A DNA stretch of 64,000 nt, from NCBI RefSeq assembly GCF_024753285.1, contig NZ_JANUGW010000019.1, forward strand, positions 59,602 through 123,601, given 5' to 3'. This document shows, piece after piece, positions 42,801 through 52,382 of the stretch (within the stretch, counting starts at the first letter, position 1; each line of letters opens with the position of its first letter). This DNA is from Massilia pinisoli (GTDB lineage: Bacteria; Pseudomonadota; Gammaproteobacteria; Burkholderiales; Burkholderiaceae_D). The notes under the pieces were generated by a model. The model ran no database searches. It was not told the origin of the DNA and saw nothing but the letters and a program-made list of their open reading frames with translations. The position numbers and the translations under genes are program-made.

Positions 42801-44039
42801 ATGAGCACACAGACCACTTCTTCCGCACATCATCGCAACGTCGCTCGCCGCAGCGACGTTTGTATCGTCGGCAATGGCGCGATCGCCAAGACGGCGGCGC
42901 TGGGGCTGTCCCAGGCCGGGCACAGCGTCACCTTGCTGGTGCCGCCCGCGCGTCCGGATGCGCCCGAGGCGGCGGCCGGCGGCGAGAAGCCGTGGGACGT
43001 GCGCGTCTATGCGCTGAACCATACGGCGCACACGCTGCTGTCGTCGGTGAAAGTGTGGGGCGCGCTCGACATGGCGCGCGTGGCCCCCGTCGACGCGATG
43101 GACGTGCACGGCGATGGCGCGCAGGGCGGCCATCTCGGGTTCGACGCGTTCGGTGCCCATGCCGGTGCGCTCGCGTGGATCGTCGAGGACAGCAACCTGA
43201 ACCAGGCGCTCGACGCCGCGTTGCGTTTCGCCCAGAACGTCGAGACCGTGACGGGACGCGCCTGCCGCATCGTGAATGGCAGCGACAACGTCGAGGTCGA
43301 GCTGGAAGACGGCAAGGTGCTCGCGGCCCAGCTGCTGCTCGGCGCCGACGGCCGCGATTCCTGGGTGCGCGGGCAGTGCGACATCGGCATCGATTACCGC
43401 TCGTACCACCAGCGCGGGATCGTCGCGAATTTCGCCTGCGAAAAGCCACACCACAACGTCGCCCATCAATGGTTCACTTGCAAGGACGGCATCATCGCGC
43501 TGCTGCCGCTGCCGGGCGACAAGGTGTCGCTCGTGTGGTCCGCGCCGGACACGCTGGCCGATACCATCATGGGCGAATCGCTGGGCGAGCTGGCGATCCG
43601 CCTGGGCGAGTATTCGGAAGAAAAACTGGGGCTGCTGAAGCCCCTGCAGCCGGAAGACGTCAAGGCAATCCCGCTGGCGCTCGTGCGCCCGCACGCGATC
43701 ACGGCGCCGCGCGTGGCGCTCGTCGGCGATGCCGCGCACGCCGTGCATCCGCTGGCGGGCCACGGCATGAACCTGGGGTTCGCGGACGTCGTCGCGCTGC
43801 TCGACACGATCGCCGCGCGCGACGCCCACCAGGGCATCGGCGACGAGCGCGTGCTCGCGCGCTACGCGCGCGCGCGCAAGGAAGATGTCTTGCTGATGCA
43901 ACTCGCGACGGATGGTCTTGAGCGTTTGTTCGGCGCAAATCTGGAACCCGTGCGCGTAGTTCGCAATTTCGGATTAAACTTGCTGGATAAGTTGCCCGTG
44001 GTCAAGCGACGGCTGATCGCCCATGCAATGGGCAGGTAA
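42801..44039 (+). CDS. UbiH/UbiF-family FAD-dependent monooxygenase (ubiquinone biosynthesis)
   Basis: A 412-residue flavoprotein hydroxylase acting on a ring carbon of the ubiquinone precursor. The Rossmann start is VCIVGNGAIAKTAALGLSQAG, the DG motif is GADGRDSWVRG and the second FAD motif is ALVGDAAHAVHPLAGHGMNLGF, typical of UbiH/COQ6. UbiF, UbiH and UbiI cannot be told apart with certainty here. ATG 42792 lies inside a perfect TATAAT (42788-42793), so ATG 42801 is the better start and the message may be leaderless. The DsbC-like gene follows after 27 bases as an operon partner. Confidence 0.88.
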   Translation: MSTQTTSSAHHRNVARRSDVCIVGNGAIAKTAALGLSQAGHSVTLLVPPARPDAPEAAAGGEKPWDVRVYALNHTAHTLLSSVKVWGALDMARVAPVDAMDVHGDGAQGGHLGFDAFGAHAGALAWIVEDSNLNQALDAALRFAQNVETVTGRACRIVNGSDNVEVELEDGKVLAAQLLLGADGRDSWVRGQCDIGIDYRSYHQRGIVANFACEKPHHNVAHQWFTCKDGIIALLPLPGDKVSLVWSAPDTLADTIMGESLGELAIRLGEYSEEKLGLLKPLQPEDVKAIPLALVRPHAITAPRVALVGDAAHAVHPLAGHGMNLGFADVVALLDTIAARDAHQGIGDERVLARYARARKEDVLLMQLATDGLERLFGANLEPVRVVRNFGLNLLDKLPVVKRRLIAHAMGR

Positions 44040-44066
44040 CGTGCCAAATCTTTAAGGAATACATTC

Positions 44067-44789
44067 ATGGGTAAAACGAAGCTCGCCGTCCTGCTGGCGA
44101 CCGGCTTGATCACGTCGTGCGTCGGCGCGCAGAACTCGGTCGAGGCGACCATCAAGAAGTCGCTCGAACCGCGCCTGGGCGGCGCGAAGATCGAGTCGGT
44201 CAAGGAAACGCCTTACGCCGGCCTGTACGAAGTGCGCGTCGCCGGCGACATCCTGTACACGGACAAGAAGGGCGAATACCTGGTCATCGGCCACGTCTAC
44301 GATGCGAAGTCCACGCGCGACCTGACGCGCGAGCGCATCGACGACATCAACAAGATCAAGTTCTCCGACCTGCCGCTGAACGACGCCATCAAGCAGGTCA
44401 AGGGCAACGGCAAGCGCGTGATCGCCGTGTTCGAAGACCCGAACTGCGGCTACTGCAAGCGCCTGCGCCAGACGACGCTGAAGGACATGGACAACGTGAC
44501 GATCTACACGTTCCTGTACAACATCCTGTCGCCGGACTCGTTCGAGAAGTCGAAGAACGTCTGGTGCTCGCCGGACCGGGCGAAGGCGTGGGACGACTGG
44601 ATGATCAACGGCAAGCCGGCAGCGGCCGCACCCGCGAACTGCGAAGCACCGAACGAGAAGGTGCTGGCACTGGGCCAGAAGCTGCACATCACGGGCACGC
44701 CGGCCATCTTCTTCTCGGACGGCACGCGGATCCCAGGTGCGGTCGACCAGAAAACGCTGGAAGCCAAGCTGGCTTCCCTCAAGCAGTAA
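44067..44789 (+). CDS. dsbC: DsbC-like thiol:disulfide isomerase
   Basis: A 240-residue periplasmic protein-disulfide isomerase. An N-terminal export signal ends in ITSC, which also fits a lipobox, so it may be a lipoprotein. The DsbC dimerisation domain follows (VEATIKKSLEPRLGGAKIESVKETPYAGLYEV split around residues 28-60), then the thioredoxin fold with the active-site motif CGYC (Cys127 and Cys130) in EDPNCGYCKRL and the cis-Pro loop TGTPAIFF. It is the second gene after the UbiH-type gene and ends in a clear terminator. Confidence 0.93.
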   Translation: MGKTKLAVLLATGLITSCVGAQNSVEATIKKSLEPRLGGAKIESVKETPYAGLYEVRVAGDILYTDKKGEYLVIGHVYDAKSTRDLTRERIDDINKIKFSDLPLNDAIKQVKGNGKRVIAVFEDPNCGYCKRLRQTTLKDMDNVTIYTFLYNILSPDSFEKSKNVWCSPDRAKAWDDWMINGKPAAAAPANCEAPNEKVLALGQKLHITGTPAIFFSDGTRIPGAVDQKTLEAKLASLKQ

Positions 44790-44794
44790 GCGAA

Positions 44795-44819
44795 GCCCGG
44801 CACCGCCGGGCTTTTTTTG
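44795..44819 (+). terminator. Rho-independent terminator of the ubiH-dsbC unit
   Basis: The stem AGCCCGGC/GCCGGGCT (44795-44813) with a three-base loop is followed by seven T. It begins five bases after the dsbC stop codon. Confidence 0.93.
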
Positions 44820-44843
44820 CCGACCCAAAACAAGGGAGAAGAC

Positions 44844-45302
<459 letters not shown>

Positions 45303-45311
45303 GGAGGCCGC

Positions 45312-47516
45312 ATGCGACTCGACCTGATGAAGCATGCCGGACCAATCGGGCTGTCCCGCCGCGGCTTCCTGAAAGCGGGCACCGCGGCCACGGGCGGCCT
45401 CGTGCTGGGCTTCGTGCTGCCCGCCGGCGGCCGCCTCGCGCGCGCCGCCGACGCCGCCAAGCCGACCGTCTACGCGCCGAACGCCTTCCTGCGCGTGGCG
45501 CCGGACAACACGGTGACGGTGATCGTCAACCGCCTGGAATTCGGCCAGGGCGTCCACACGGGGCTGCCGATGGTTATCGCGGACGAGCTGGACGCCGACT
45601 GGAGCCAGATGCGCGCCGAGCTGGCCCCGGCCGCCGACGTGTACAAGGACCCCGTGTTCGGCATCCAGATCACGGGCGGCTCGGGCACGATCGCCCACTC
45701 GTTCACGCAATACCGCGAAGTGGGCGCCCGCGCCCGCGCGATGCTCGTCGCCGCGGCGGCGCAGCAGTGGAAGGTCGACCCGTCCCAGTGCCGCACGGCG
45801 AAGGGCATCGTCTACGGTCCGGCGGGCCGCAAGGCGACCTATGGTGCGCTGGCCGACGCCGCGAAGGCGCAACCGGTGCCGGAGACCGTCACGCTGAAGG
45901 ACCAGAAGGCGTTCCGCTACATCGGCAAGCCGATGCCGCGCCTCGATGCGCGCGCCAAGTCGACGGGCCGCCAGCAGTTCGGCCTCGACGTCAAGCCGGC
46001 CGGCACGAAGGTCGCGGTCGTCGCGCACCCGCCCGTGTTCGGCGCGAAGGTGGCGAAATTCGATGCATCGAAAGCGCAGGCCGTGCGCGGTGTGATCGCC
46101 GTGCTGGAAGTGCCGGTGGACCGGGGCGGCAGCGGCGTGGCCGTCGTCGCCGACGGCTACTGGCCCGCGAAGCAGGCGCGCGACCTGCTCGCCATCCAGT
46201 GGGACACGAGCGCCGTCGAGAAGGTCGACAGCGCCAAGCAGCTGGCGCAATTCGTGGACCTGTCGAAAACGCCGGGCACCGTCGCGCGCAAGGCCGACAC
46301 GTCGAAGCTGGCCGGTGCGCCCAAGAAGATCTCCGCGGTCTACGAATTCCCGTACCTGGCACACGCGCCGATGGAACCGATCAACTGCACGGTCGATTTG
46401 AAGGACGATGCGTGCACGTTGTGGGTCGGCTCGCAATTTCAGACCATCGACCAGGCGGCGGCCGCCGCGGTGGTCGGCATGAAGCCCGAGCAGGTCACGC
46501 TGAACACGATGATGGCGGGCGGCGGCTTCGGCCGGCGCGCGACGCCCACGTCCGACTTCATCGTGGAAGCCGTCCGCGTCGCCAAGGCGTACAAGGCGGC
46601 GGGCCATGCGGGCCCCGTGAAACTGATCTGGAGCCGCGAGGACGACATCCGCGGCGGCTACTACCGCCCGTCGCACGTGCACCGCGCCGACATTGGCCTG
46701 GACGCCGCCGGCAACATCGTCGCGTGGGACCACGTGATCGTCGGCCAGTCGATCATCACCGGCACGACGTTCGAACCGTTCATGATCAAGAACGGCATCG
46801 ACAGCACGATGGTCGAGGGCATGGGCGAGCCGTACGACGTGCCGCTGAACCTGACGGCGCATGCCGCCAAGGCCAACGTGCCCGTGCTGTGGTGGCGCTC
46901 CGTCGGCTCCACGCACACGGCGTTCGTGATGGAGACCTTGATCGACGAGGCGGCACATGCGGCCGGCCAGGACCCGGTCGCGTACCGCAAGAAGCTGATC
47001 GACGCGAAGCACGTGCGCCATCACGCGGCGCTGGACCTCGCCGTGGCGAAGTCCGGCTACGGCAAGAAGGCGTTGCCGAAAGGGCGCGCGTACGGCGTGG
47101 CGCTGCACGAGTCGTTCAACACGGTCGTCGCCTACGTCGTCGAGGCGTCCATCGTGGACGGCAACCCGAAGCTGCACAAGGTCACCGCGTCCGTGCACTG
47201 CAACCTGCCCGTGAATCCGATGTCGATCGAGGCGCAGGTCCAGGGCGCGGCGCTGATGGGCCTCGGTACCACGTTGCCGGGTGCGCGCATCACGCTGAAG
47301 GACGGCGTCGTCGAACAGCAGAACTTCAACGACTACACGGTGGCGCGCATGAACGACATGCCGCAGATCGACGTGTTCATCGTCCCGTCGCAGGATGCGC
47401 CGACGGGTATCGGCGAGCCGGGCCTGCCGCCGCTGGCGCCGGCGCTGGCCAATGCCGTGTTCCAGCTGACCGGCAAGCGCTTGCGCAAGCTGCCGTTCGA
47501 CCTGGCGTCGGCCTGA
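45312..47516 (+). CDS. Molybdopterin subunit of a molybdenum hydroxylase (isoquinoline oxidoreductase beta-like)
   Basis: A 734-residue catalytic subunit. A twin-arginine signal (SRRGFLKAG, cut near ARAAD) sends the folded enzyme to the periplasm; the small subunit has no signal and would be carried along. Family segments include NRLEFGQGVHTGLPMVIADELD, YEFPYLAHAPMEPINCT, MAGGGFGRRATPTSDF and WWRSVGSTHTAFVMETLIDE, which bind the molybdenum cofactor. The end segment GIGEPGLPPLAPALANA contains the catalytic Glu region. The gene follows the iron-sulfur subunit after nine bases. No FAD subunit is present, as usual for the IorAB type, where a cytochrome is the acceptor. Confidence 0.92.
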   Translation: MRLDLMKHAGPIGLSRRGFLKAGTAATGGLVLGFVLPAGGRLARAADAAKPTVYAPNAFLRVAPDNTVTVIVNRLEFGQGVHTGLPMVIADELDADWSQMRAELAPAADVYKDPVFGIQITGGSGTIAHSFTQYREVGARARAMLVAAAAQQWKVDPSQCRTAKGIVYGPAGRKATYGALADAAKAQPVPETVTLKDQKAFRYIGKPMPRLDARAKSTGRQQFGLDVKPAGTKVAVVAHPPVFGAKVAKFDASKAQAVRGVIAVLEVPVDRGGSGVAVVADGYWPAKQARDLLAIQWDTSAVEKVDSAKQLAQFVDLSKTPGTVARKADTSKLAGAPKKISAVYEFPYLAHAPMEPINCTVDLKDDACTLWVGSQFQTIDQAAAAAVVGMKPEQVTLNTMMAGGGFGRRATPTSDFIVEAVRVAKAYKAAGHAGPVKLIWSREDDIRGGYYRPSHVHRADIGLDAAGNIVAWDHVIVGQSIITGTTFEPFMIKNGIDSTMVEGMGEPYDVPLNLTAHAAKANVPVLWWRSVGSTHTAFVMETLIDEAAHAAGQDPVAYRKKLIDAKHVRHHAALDLAVAKSGYGKKALPKGRAYGVALHESFNTVVAYVVEASIVDGNPKLHKVTASVHCNLPVNPMSIEAQVQGAALMGLGTTLPGARITLKDGVVEQQNFNDYTVARMNDMPQIDVFIVPSQDAPTGIGEPGLPPLAPALANAVFQLTGKRLRKLPFDLASA

Positions 47517-47518
47517 CC

Positions 47519-48115
47519 GTGGACGCCGCCGCGCCGGCCGGCATCCTGCTGGCCGCCGGGCGCGGGCGGCGGTTCGACCCCGCCGGGCTGCGCAACAAGC
47601 TGCTGCAGCGGCTGGCGGACGGCGAGCCCGTCGTCGTGGCCAGTGCGCGCAAGCTGCTGGCCGCCGTGCCGCGCGTCGTGGCCGTCGTCGCGCCGGACGA
47701 CGGGGGCGTGGGCGCCCGTTTGTCCGCGCTCGGTTGCGAGGTCACGGTCTGTCATGACGCCGACAGCGGCATGGCGGCATCGCTCACGCATGCGATCCGC
47801 CACACGCTCGCGCGGGCACCGGCGCCGCGGGCGTGGCTCGTGGCATTGGGCGACATGCCGTACGTCGATCCGGCCACATTGCACGTGCTGGCCGCCGCCC
47901 TGGCGGGCGGCGCGGACATCGTGGCACCCGTGCAGGATGGCCGGCGCGGCAATCCCGTCGGCTTCGGCGCCGTCCATCTGGACGCGCTGCTCGCCTTGCG
48001 CGGCGACGCGGGCGCGCGCCGCCTGCTGCAGGCGTGTCCCGTGACGGACATCGCGGTGCGCGACCCGGGCATCTTCCGCGACGTCGACACCCCGGCGGAC
48101 CTGTCGGAACCGTAG
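47519..48115 (+). CDS. MobA-like nucleotidyltransferase (molybdenum cofactor maturation)
   Basis: A 198-residue protein of the MobA/MocA nucleotidyltransferase family, which adds CMP or GMP to the molybdenum cofactor. The signature GILLAAGRGRRFDPAGLRNKLL is split around residues 8-29; a metal-binding segment LGDMPYVDP follows and GRRGNPVGF is typical. The start is GTG at 47519, two bases after the stop of the large subunit, so translation is probably coupled. It very likely serves the hydroxylase encoded just upstream. No XdhC-type chaperone gene is adjacent. Confidence 0.85.
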   Translation: MDAAAPAGILLAAGRGRRFDPAGLRNKLLQRLADGEPVVVASARKLLAAVPRVVAVVAPDDGGVGARLSALGCEVTVCHDADSGMAASLTHAIRHTLARAPAPRAWLVALGDMPYVDPATLHVLAAALAGGADIVAPVQDGRRGNPVGFGAVHLDALLALRGDAGARRLLQACPVTDIAVRDPGIFRDVDTPADLSEP

Positions 48116-48192
48116 CACGACCGTGTGAACACCCTCATTTCTGAAAAATCCGATTACACTACGGCGCATCGGAGAGAGATTGTTCACGTCAT

Positions 48193-50013
48193 ATGAAAAA
48201 AGCACCCCAGAAGCCGCCGCCGGCCATCCTGTACACGATCGTCCCCAAGGACCTGGCCGGACACCTGTTCAACGTCACCGTCACCGTGGCCGAACCTAGC
48301 CTGGACGGGCAGGTGTTCACGCTGCCGGCCTGGATCCCGGGCAGCTACATGATCCGCGAATTCGCCCGCAACATCGTGCGCATCCGCGCGGAGGCCGGCG
48401 GGCAGGCGGTGCGGCTGACGAAGCTGGACAAGCATAGCTGGCAGGCCGCCCCTGTCGCCGGGCCGCTGACGGTGCATTGCGAAATCTACGCGTGGGACCT
48501 GTCCGTGCGCGCCGCCCACCTGGACCAGACGCACGGCTTCTTCAACGGCACGAGCGTGTTCCTGCGCGTCGTCGGCCAGGAGGCGCGGCCGCACCTCGTC
48601 GACATCCAGCGTCCTGCGGAGCCCACCGCGCGCAACTGGCGCGTCGCCACGTCGCTGCCGGAAGCGGGCGCCAAGCGCTACGGCTTCGGCACCTACCTCG
48701 CGGCCGACTACGACGACCTCGTCGACCACCCCGTCGAGATGGGCGACTTCGCGCTCGGGGGCTTCACGGCGCACGGCATCCGCCACGACATCGTGATCAC
48801 GGGCCGCGTGCCGAACCTCGACATGGCGCGCCTGGAAAAAGACCTGAAAGCCATCTGCGACACGCAGATCGCGTTCTTCGAGCCGAAGACCAAGAAGGCA
48901 CCGATGGACCGCTACGTGTTCCTGACGATGGCCGTCGGCGACGGCTACGGCGGCCTGGAACACCGCGCGTCGACGGCGCTGATCTGTTCCCGCACCGACC
49001 TCCCGACGACGGCCGCGCCGAAGACGGCCGAGCCGAACGAGGGCTATACCAAGTTCCTGGGCCTGTGCAGCCACGAGTACTTCCACACCTGGAACGTCAA
49101 GCGCATCAAGCCGTCCGTGTTCGCGCCGTACGACCTGCAGACCGAGAACTACACGCCGCTGCTGTGGCTCTTCGAAGGTTTTACCAGTTATTACGACGAC
49201 CTGATGCTCGTCCGCAGCGGCATCATCAGCGAGGCGACGTATTTCAAGCTGCTGGGCAAGACGGTCGGCAGCGTCCTGCGCGGCACGGGCCGCACGAAGC
49301 AGAGCATCGCCGATTCCAGCTTCGACGCGTGGAGCAAGTACTACCGCCAGGACGAGAACGCGCCGAACGCTATCATCAGCTACTACACGAAGGGTTCCCT
49401 CGTCGGCCTCGCGTTCGACCTGACGATCCGCGCGAAGACGGACGGCGCAAAGTCGCTCGACGACGTCATGCTCGCCCTGTGGGACCGCTACGGCCGCGAT
49501 TTCTACAGCGGCGGCGCGCGCGGCGTGACGGAGCAGGAAGTGGAAAGCCTGTTCGACGAGGTGAGCGGCGTGCGTTTGAAAACCATCTTCGACCGCTACA
49601 TCCGCGGCACGGAAGACATCCCGCTGGCCAAGCTGTACGCGCCGTTCAGCGTGAAGGTGACGGAAGAGCGCAAGAACGCGAAGCCATCGCTGGACGCGGG
49701 CATCGGCCGTGACGCCGGCGGTGCCAAGCTGACGCAGGTCCACGAGGGCGGCGCCGCGCACCAGGCGGGCCTGTCGGCGGGCGACGTGCTGATCGCCGTG
49801 GACGGCCTGCGCGTGAACGGCAACCCGTCCAACCTTGACCAGCTGCTCGCGCGCTACCGCGTGGACGACACGGTCACCGTGCACGCGTTCCGCCGCGACG
49901 AGCTGATGACGTTCGACGTGACCTTGCAGGGCGACCGCGTGCCGTGCGTGCAGATCAGCGTCGCGCCAGGCGCGCGCAAGGGCCCGGCGGTGAAGCGGCC
50001 GAGCGCGAGTTAA
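48193..50013 (+). CDS. M61-family glycyl aminopeptidase with PDZ domain
   Basis: A 606-residue zinc metallopeptidase. The HExxH motif is at 294-298 (HEYFHTWN), and the third zinc ligand is Glu328 in FEGFTSYYDD. A C-terminal PDZ domain (about 505-590, AAHQAGLSAGDVLIAVDGLRVNG) is standard for M61. Members cleave N-terminal Gly or Ala residues. There is no signal peptide; the N-terminus is lysine-rich and starts the beta-sandwich of the family. The end overlaps the hybrid kinase gene on the opposite strand by four bases. Confidence 0.92.
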   Translation: MKKAPQKPPPAILYTIVPKDLAGHLFNVTVTVAEPSLDGQVFTLPAWIPGSYMIREFARNIVRIRAEAGGQAVRLTKLDKHSWQAAPVAGPLTVHCEIYAWDLSVRAAHLDQTHGFFNGTSVFLRVVGQEARPHLVDIQRPAEPTARNWRVATSLPEAGAKRYGFGTYLAADYDDLVDHPVEMGDFALGGFTAHGIRHDIVITGRVPNLDMARLEKDLKAICDTQIAFFEPKTKKAPMDRYVFLTMAVGDGYGGLEHRASTALICSRTDLPTTAAPKTAEPNEGYTKFLGLCSHEYFHTWNVKRIKPSVFAPYDLQTENYTPLLWLFEGFTSYYDDLMLVRSGIISEATYFKLLGKTVGSVLRGTGRTKQSIADSSFDAWSKYYRQDENAPNAIISYYTKGSLVGLAFDLTIRAKTDGAKSLDDVMLALWDRYGRDFYSGGARGVTEQEVESLFDEVSGVRLKTIFDRYIRGTEDIPLAKLYAPFSVKVTEERKNAKPSLDAGIGRDAGGAKLTQVHEGGAAHQAGLSAGDVLIAVDGLRVNGNPSNLDQLLARYRVDDTVTVHAFRRDELMTFDVTLQGDRVPCVQISVAPGARKGPAVKRPSAS

Positions 50014-51569
50014 GCCGGCAGGTACGACCGCAGCAAGTCGAAATCGATCGGTTTCGTCAGGTGGCGGTCGAACCCGGCCGCGAACGCGCGTTCGCGGTCT
50101 TTCTGCTGTCCCCAGCCCGTCGTCGCGATCAAGGTCATCCCGGCGCTTGACGGCAGCAGGCGTACCCGGCGCGCCAGTTCGTAGCCGTTCATGTCCGGCA
50201 GGCCGATGTCGAGCAGCGCCACGGCCGGCGCGAAGCCGGGCAGCATTTCCAATGCACGGGCGGCCGTCGCCGCCGTCCGGACGTCGCAGCCGTGCAGTTC
50301 CAATGTCATCGCCAGCGTCTCGGCGGCATCCTCGTTGTCATCGACGACGAGCACGCGCACCTGCGCCGGCGCTGCATCGGCGACCGGCGTCGCGGGCGCC
50401 GGTGCGCACGTGCTGCCTTGCGCCAGCGGCAGGCGGATCGTGAACGTGCTGCCGAGGCCCGGTCCGGCGCTGTCCGCATGCACGCTGCCGTCATGCAGCT
50501 CGACGATGCCGCGCACGAGCGCGAGGCCGATACCGAGGCCGCCCTTCGAGCGCTCCAGCGCCGGCTCCAACTGGGAAAACATGTCGAACACGGTGGCGAG
50601 GGCCGAGGCGGGCAGGCCGATGCCGTTGTCGCGCACGGCGATCTCGGCCCAGCCGTCCGTGCACGACAGGCGCAATTCGATCGTGCCGCCGTCCGGCGTG
50701 TACTTGGCCGCGTTGGTCAGCAGGTTGATGACGACCTGCGCCAGCCGCGTCGCATCGCCGTCGACGATCACGGGCGGCTCGGCGATGGACATGCGCAGCG
50801 TGTGGCGCGCCGCTTCCATCGTCGCCGCGAGGTCGTGGGCGGCGCCCTGCACGAGGGCCGTCAATTCGACGGGCGCGCTGCGCAGCTGCATGCATCCCTG
50901 CGTGATGCGCGAGACTTCCATCAGGTCGTCGACGAGCCGCGTCAGGTGGCGCAACTGCCGGTCGAACGCCTGCAGCAGGCGCTGGTCCTTACCGTGGCCG
51001 AACTTGAGCTTGAGGACGTCGAGCGCGCTGCGCATCGGCGCGAGCGGGTTGCGCAATTCGTGCGACAACGTGGCGAGGAATTCGTCCTTGCGGCGGTCGG
51101 CCGCGGACAGCTGCGCGTTCAGCTTCTGCAGCTCGGCTTCGGCGCTGCGGCGCGCGTCCAGCGCCGCTTCCGCCGTCTTGCGTGCCGCCAGCAGTTCACG
51201 TTCGTAGGCGCGCCGGTCGGACGCCCTGAACAGGGCCCAGTGATCGACCATGCCGTCCTCGTGCGGGCGCCGGCTGATGTTGATGAGCACGGGCACGCGT
51301 TCCTGGTGCCGGTTGCGCAAGTCGACCTGGATTTCGGCCACGGAACCCTGCGCCTGCAGGATCGGCTGGCAATGCGTGTGGTAGAACAGGCGCGCGCCGA
51401 CGGGCAGCAGGTCGTGCATGCGCAGCTTGCCGACGAGTTCCTCTTCCGTGTAGCCGAGCCACGTGCATGCCGTGCCGTTCGCCCGCAGGATGACGCCGTC
51501 GGCCGCCGTCAGCAACAGGGCGCAGGCGGCATGGTCGAACAGGATGTCGCCGGTCGGCGCAGTGGGCAC
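50010..51569 (-). CDS. PAS hybrid sensor histidine kinase, partner of RsbQ-like hydrolase
   Basis: A 519-residue cytoplasmic hybrid kinase. A PAS domain (about 8-115) contains the segment GARLFYHTHCQPILQ, which resembles the PAS domain of RsbP. A coiled linker leads to the HisKA domain with His170 (LSHELRNPLAP), the ATPase domain (NLLTNAAKYTPDGG, DNGIGLP, GGLGIGLALV) and a complete C-terminal receiver (LVVDDNED, phosphoacceptor in LLDIGLPDMNG, Lys in LTKPID). The RsbQ-like gene ends six bases upstream, so the two are coupled. The likely input is a small molecule made or delivered by the hydrolase. The output is unknown. Confidence 0.92.
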   Translation of the reverse strand: MPTAPTGDILFDHAACALLLTAADGVILRANGTACTWLGYTEEELVGKLRMHDLLPVGARLFYHTHCQPILQAQGSVAEIQVDLRNRHQERVPVLINISRRPHEDGMVDHWALFRASDRRAYERELLAARKTAEAALDARRSAEAELQKLNAQLSAADRRKDEFLATLSHELRNPLAPMRSALDVLKLKFGHGKDQRLLQAFDRQLRHLTRLVDDLMEVSRITQGCMQLRSAPVELTALVQGAAHDLAATMEAARHTLRMSIAEPPVIVDGDATRLAQVVINLLTNAAKYTPDGGTIELRLSCTDGWAEIAVRDNGIGLPASALATVFDMFSQLEPALERSKGGLGIGLALVRGIVELHDGSVHADSAGPGLGSTFTIRLPLAQGSTCAPAPATPVADAAPAQVRVLVVDDNEDAAETLAMTLELHGCDVRTAATAARALEMLPGFAPAVALLDIGLPDMNGYELARRVRLLPSSAGMTLIATTGWGQQKDRERAFAAGFDRHLTKPIDFDLLRSYLPA

Positions 51570-51575
51570 GGGACG

Positions 51576-52382
51576 TCAGCGCAGGGCGTGCGCGAGGAAG
51601 TTGTCGATGGCGTGCGAACTCGCCGTGGGCGCGCTCATGTGCGGGCAGTGGCCGACGTTCTCGATGATCTGCAAGGTGCTGTTCGGCAGGTGCCGGTGCA
51701 GGAAGTCGCCCACCGTGCGCGGCGCCACGAGGTCGTCGCTGCATTGCAGGATCAGTGCGGGCACGGTGGACCGGGGCACGTCGGCACGATGGTCGGACAG
51801 GAACGTCACGCGCGCGAAGTGCTTGGCGATCTCGGGATCGTTGCGGCAAAAGCTGTCGGTCAGCTCCGCGCGCAGCTCGGGCCGATCGGGCACGCCCATG
51901 ATGGCGGGTGCGAGACTGCTCGACCAGCCGAGGTAGTTGGCGTCCATGGTCTCGAGCAGCTCGTCGATGTCTTCCCGGCTGAATCCGCCGACGTAATCGC
52001 CGTCGTTGATGTAGCAGGGCGACGGGCCGACCATCACCTGTGCGACGAATTTTTCCGGCGCCTGGATCGTGGCCAGCATGCCGATCATCGTGCTGACGGA
52101 ATGGCCGACGAAGACGACGGGGCCCGTCGCGCATTCGTCGATGATCTCGAGCAGGTCGTCCGCATAGCCTTGCAGTGTGCCGTATTTGGTGCGGTCGTAC
52201 GCGGACAGGTCGGAACCGCCGCTGCCGACGAGGTCGAACGAGATCGTCCGGAACCGGTCTTCGTAGGCAGGCGCGAGGAAACGCCACATGGTCTGGTCGC
52301 AACCGAAGCCGTGGGCGAATACCATCGTCGCCGGGCCGTTGCCGGCCAGCCGGATGTTGTTTCTGCGTTGCACTGTCGGCAT
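51576..52382 (-). CDS. RsbQ-like alpha/beta hydrolase
   Basis: A 268-residue hydrolase whose size and catalytic residues agree with RsbQ of Bacillus subtilis: Ser95 in VGHSVS, an Asp at 216/217 in QCSDDLVAP and His245 in ENVGHCPHMSAP (RsbQ: about 96, 219 and 247). The segment MVGPSPCYINDGDYVGGFSRED is typical of this group, which also contains plant KAI2/D14 receptors. In Bacillus, RsbQ acts with the PAS protein RsbP in energy-stress signalling. Here the next gene, six bases on, is a PAS hybrid kinase. A TATAAT hexamer (complement of 52413-52418) lies upstream. Confidence 0.93.
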   Translation of the reverse strand: MPTVQRRNNIRLAGNGPATMVFAHGFGCDQTMWRFLAPAYEDRFRTISFDLVGSGGSDLSAYDRTKYGTLQGYADDLLEIIDECATGPVVFVGHSVSTMIGMLATIQAPEKFVAQVMVGPSPCYINDGDYVGGFSREDIDELLETMDANYLGWSSSLAPAIMGVPDRPELRAELTDSFCRNDPEIAKHFARVTFLSDHRADVPRSTVPALILQCSDDLVAPRTVGDFLHRHLPNSTLQIIENVGHCPHMSAPTASSHAIDNFLAHALR

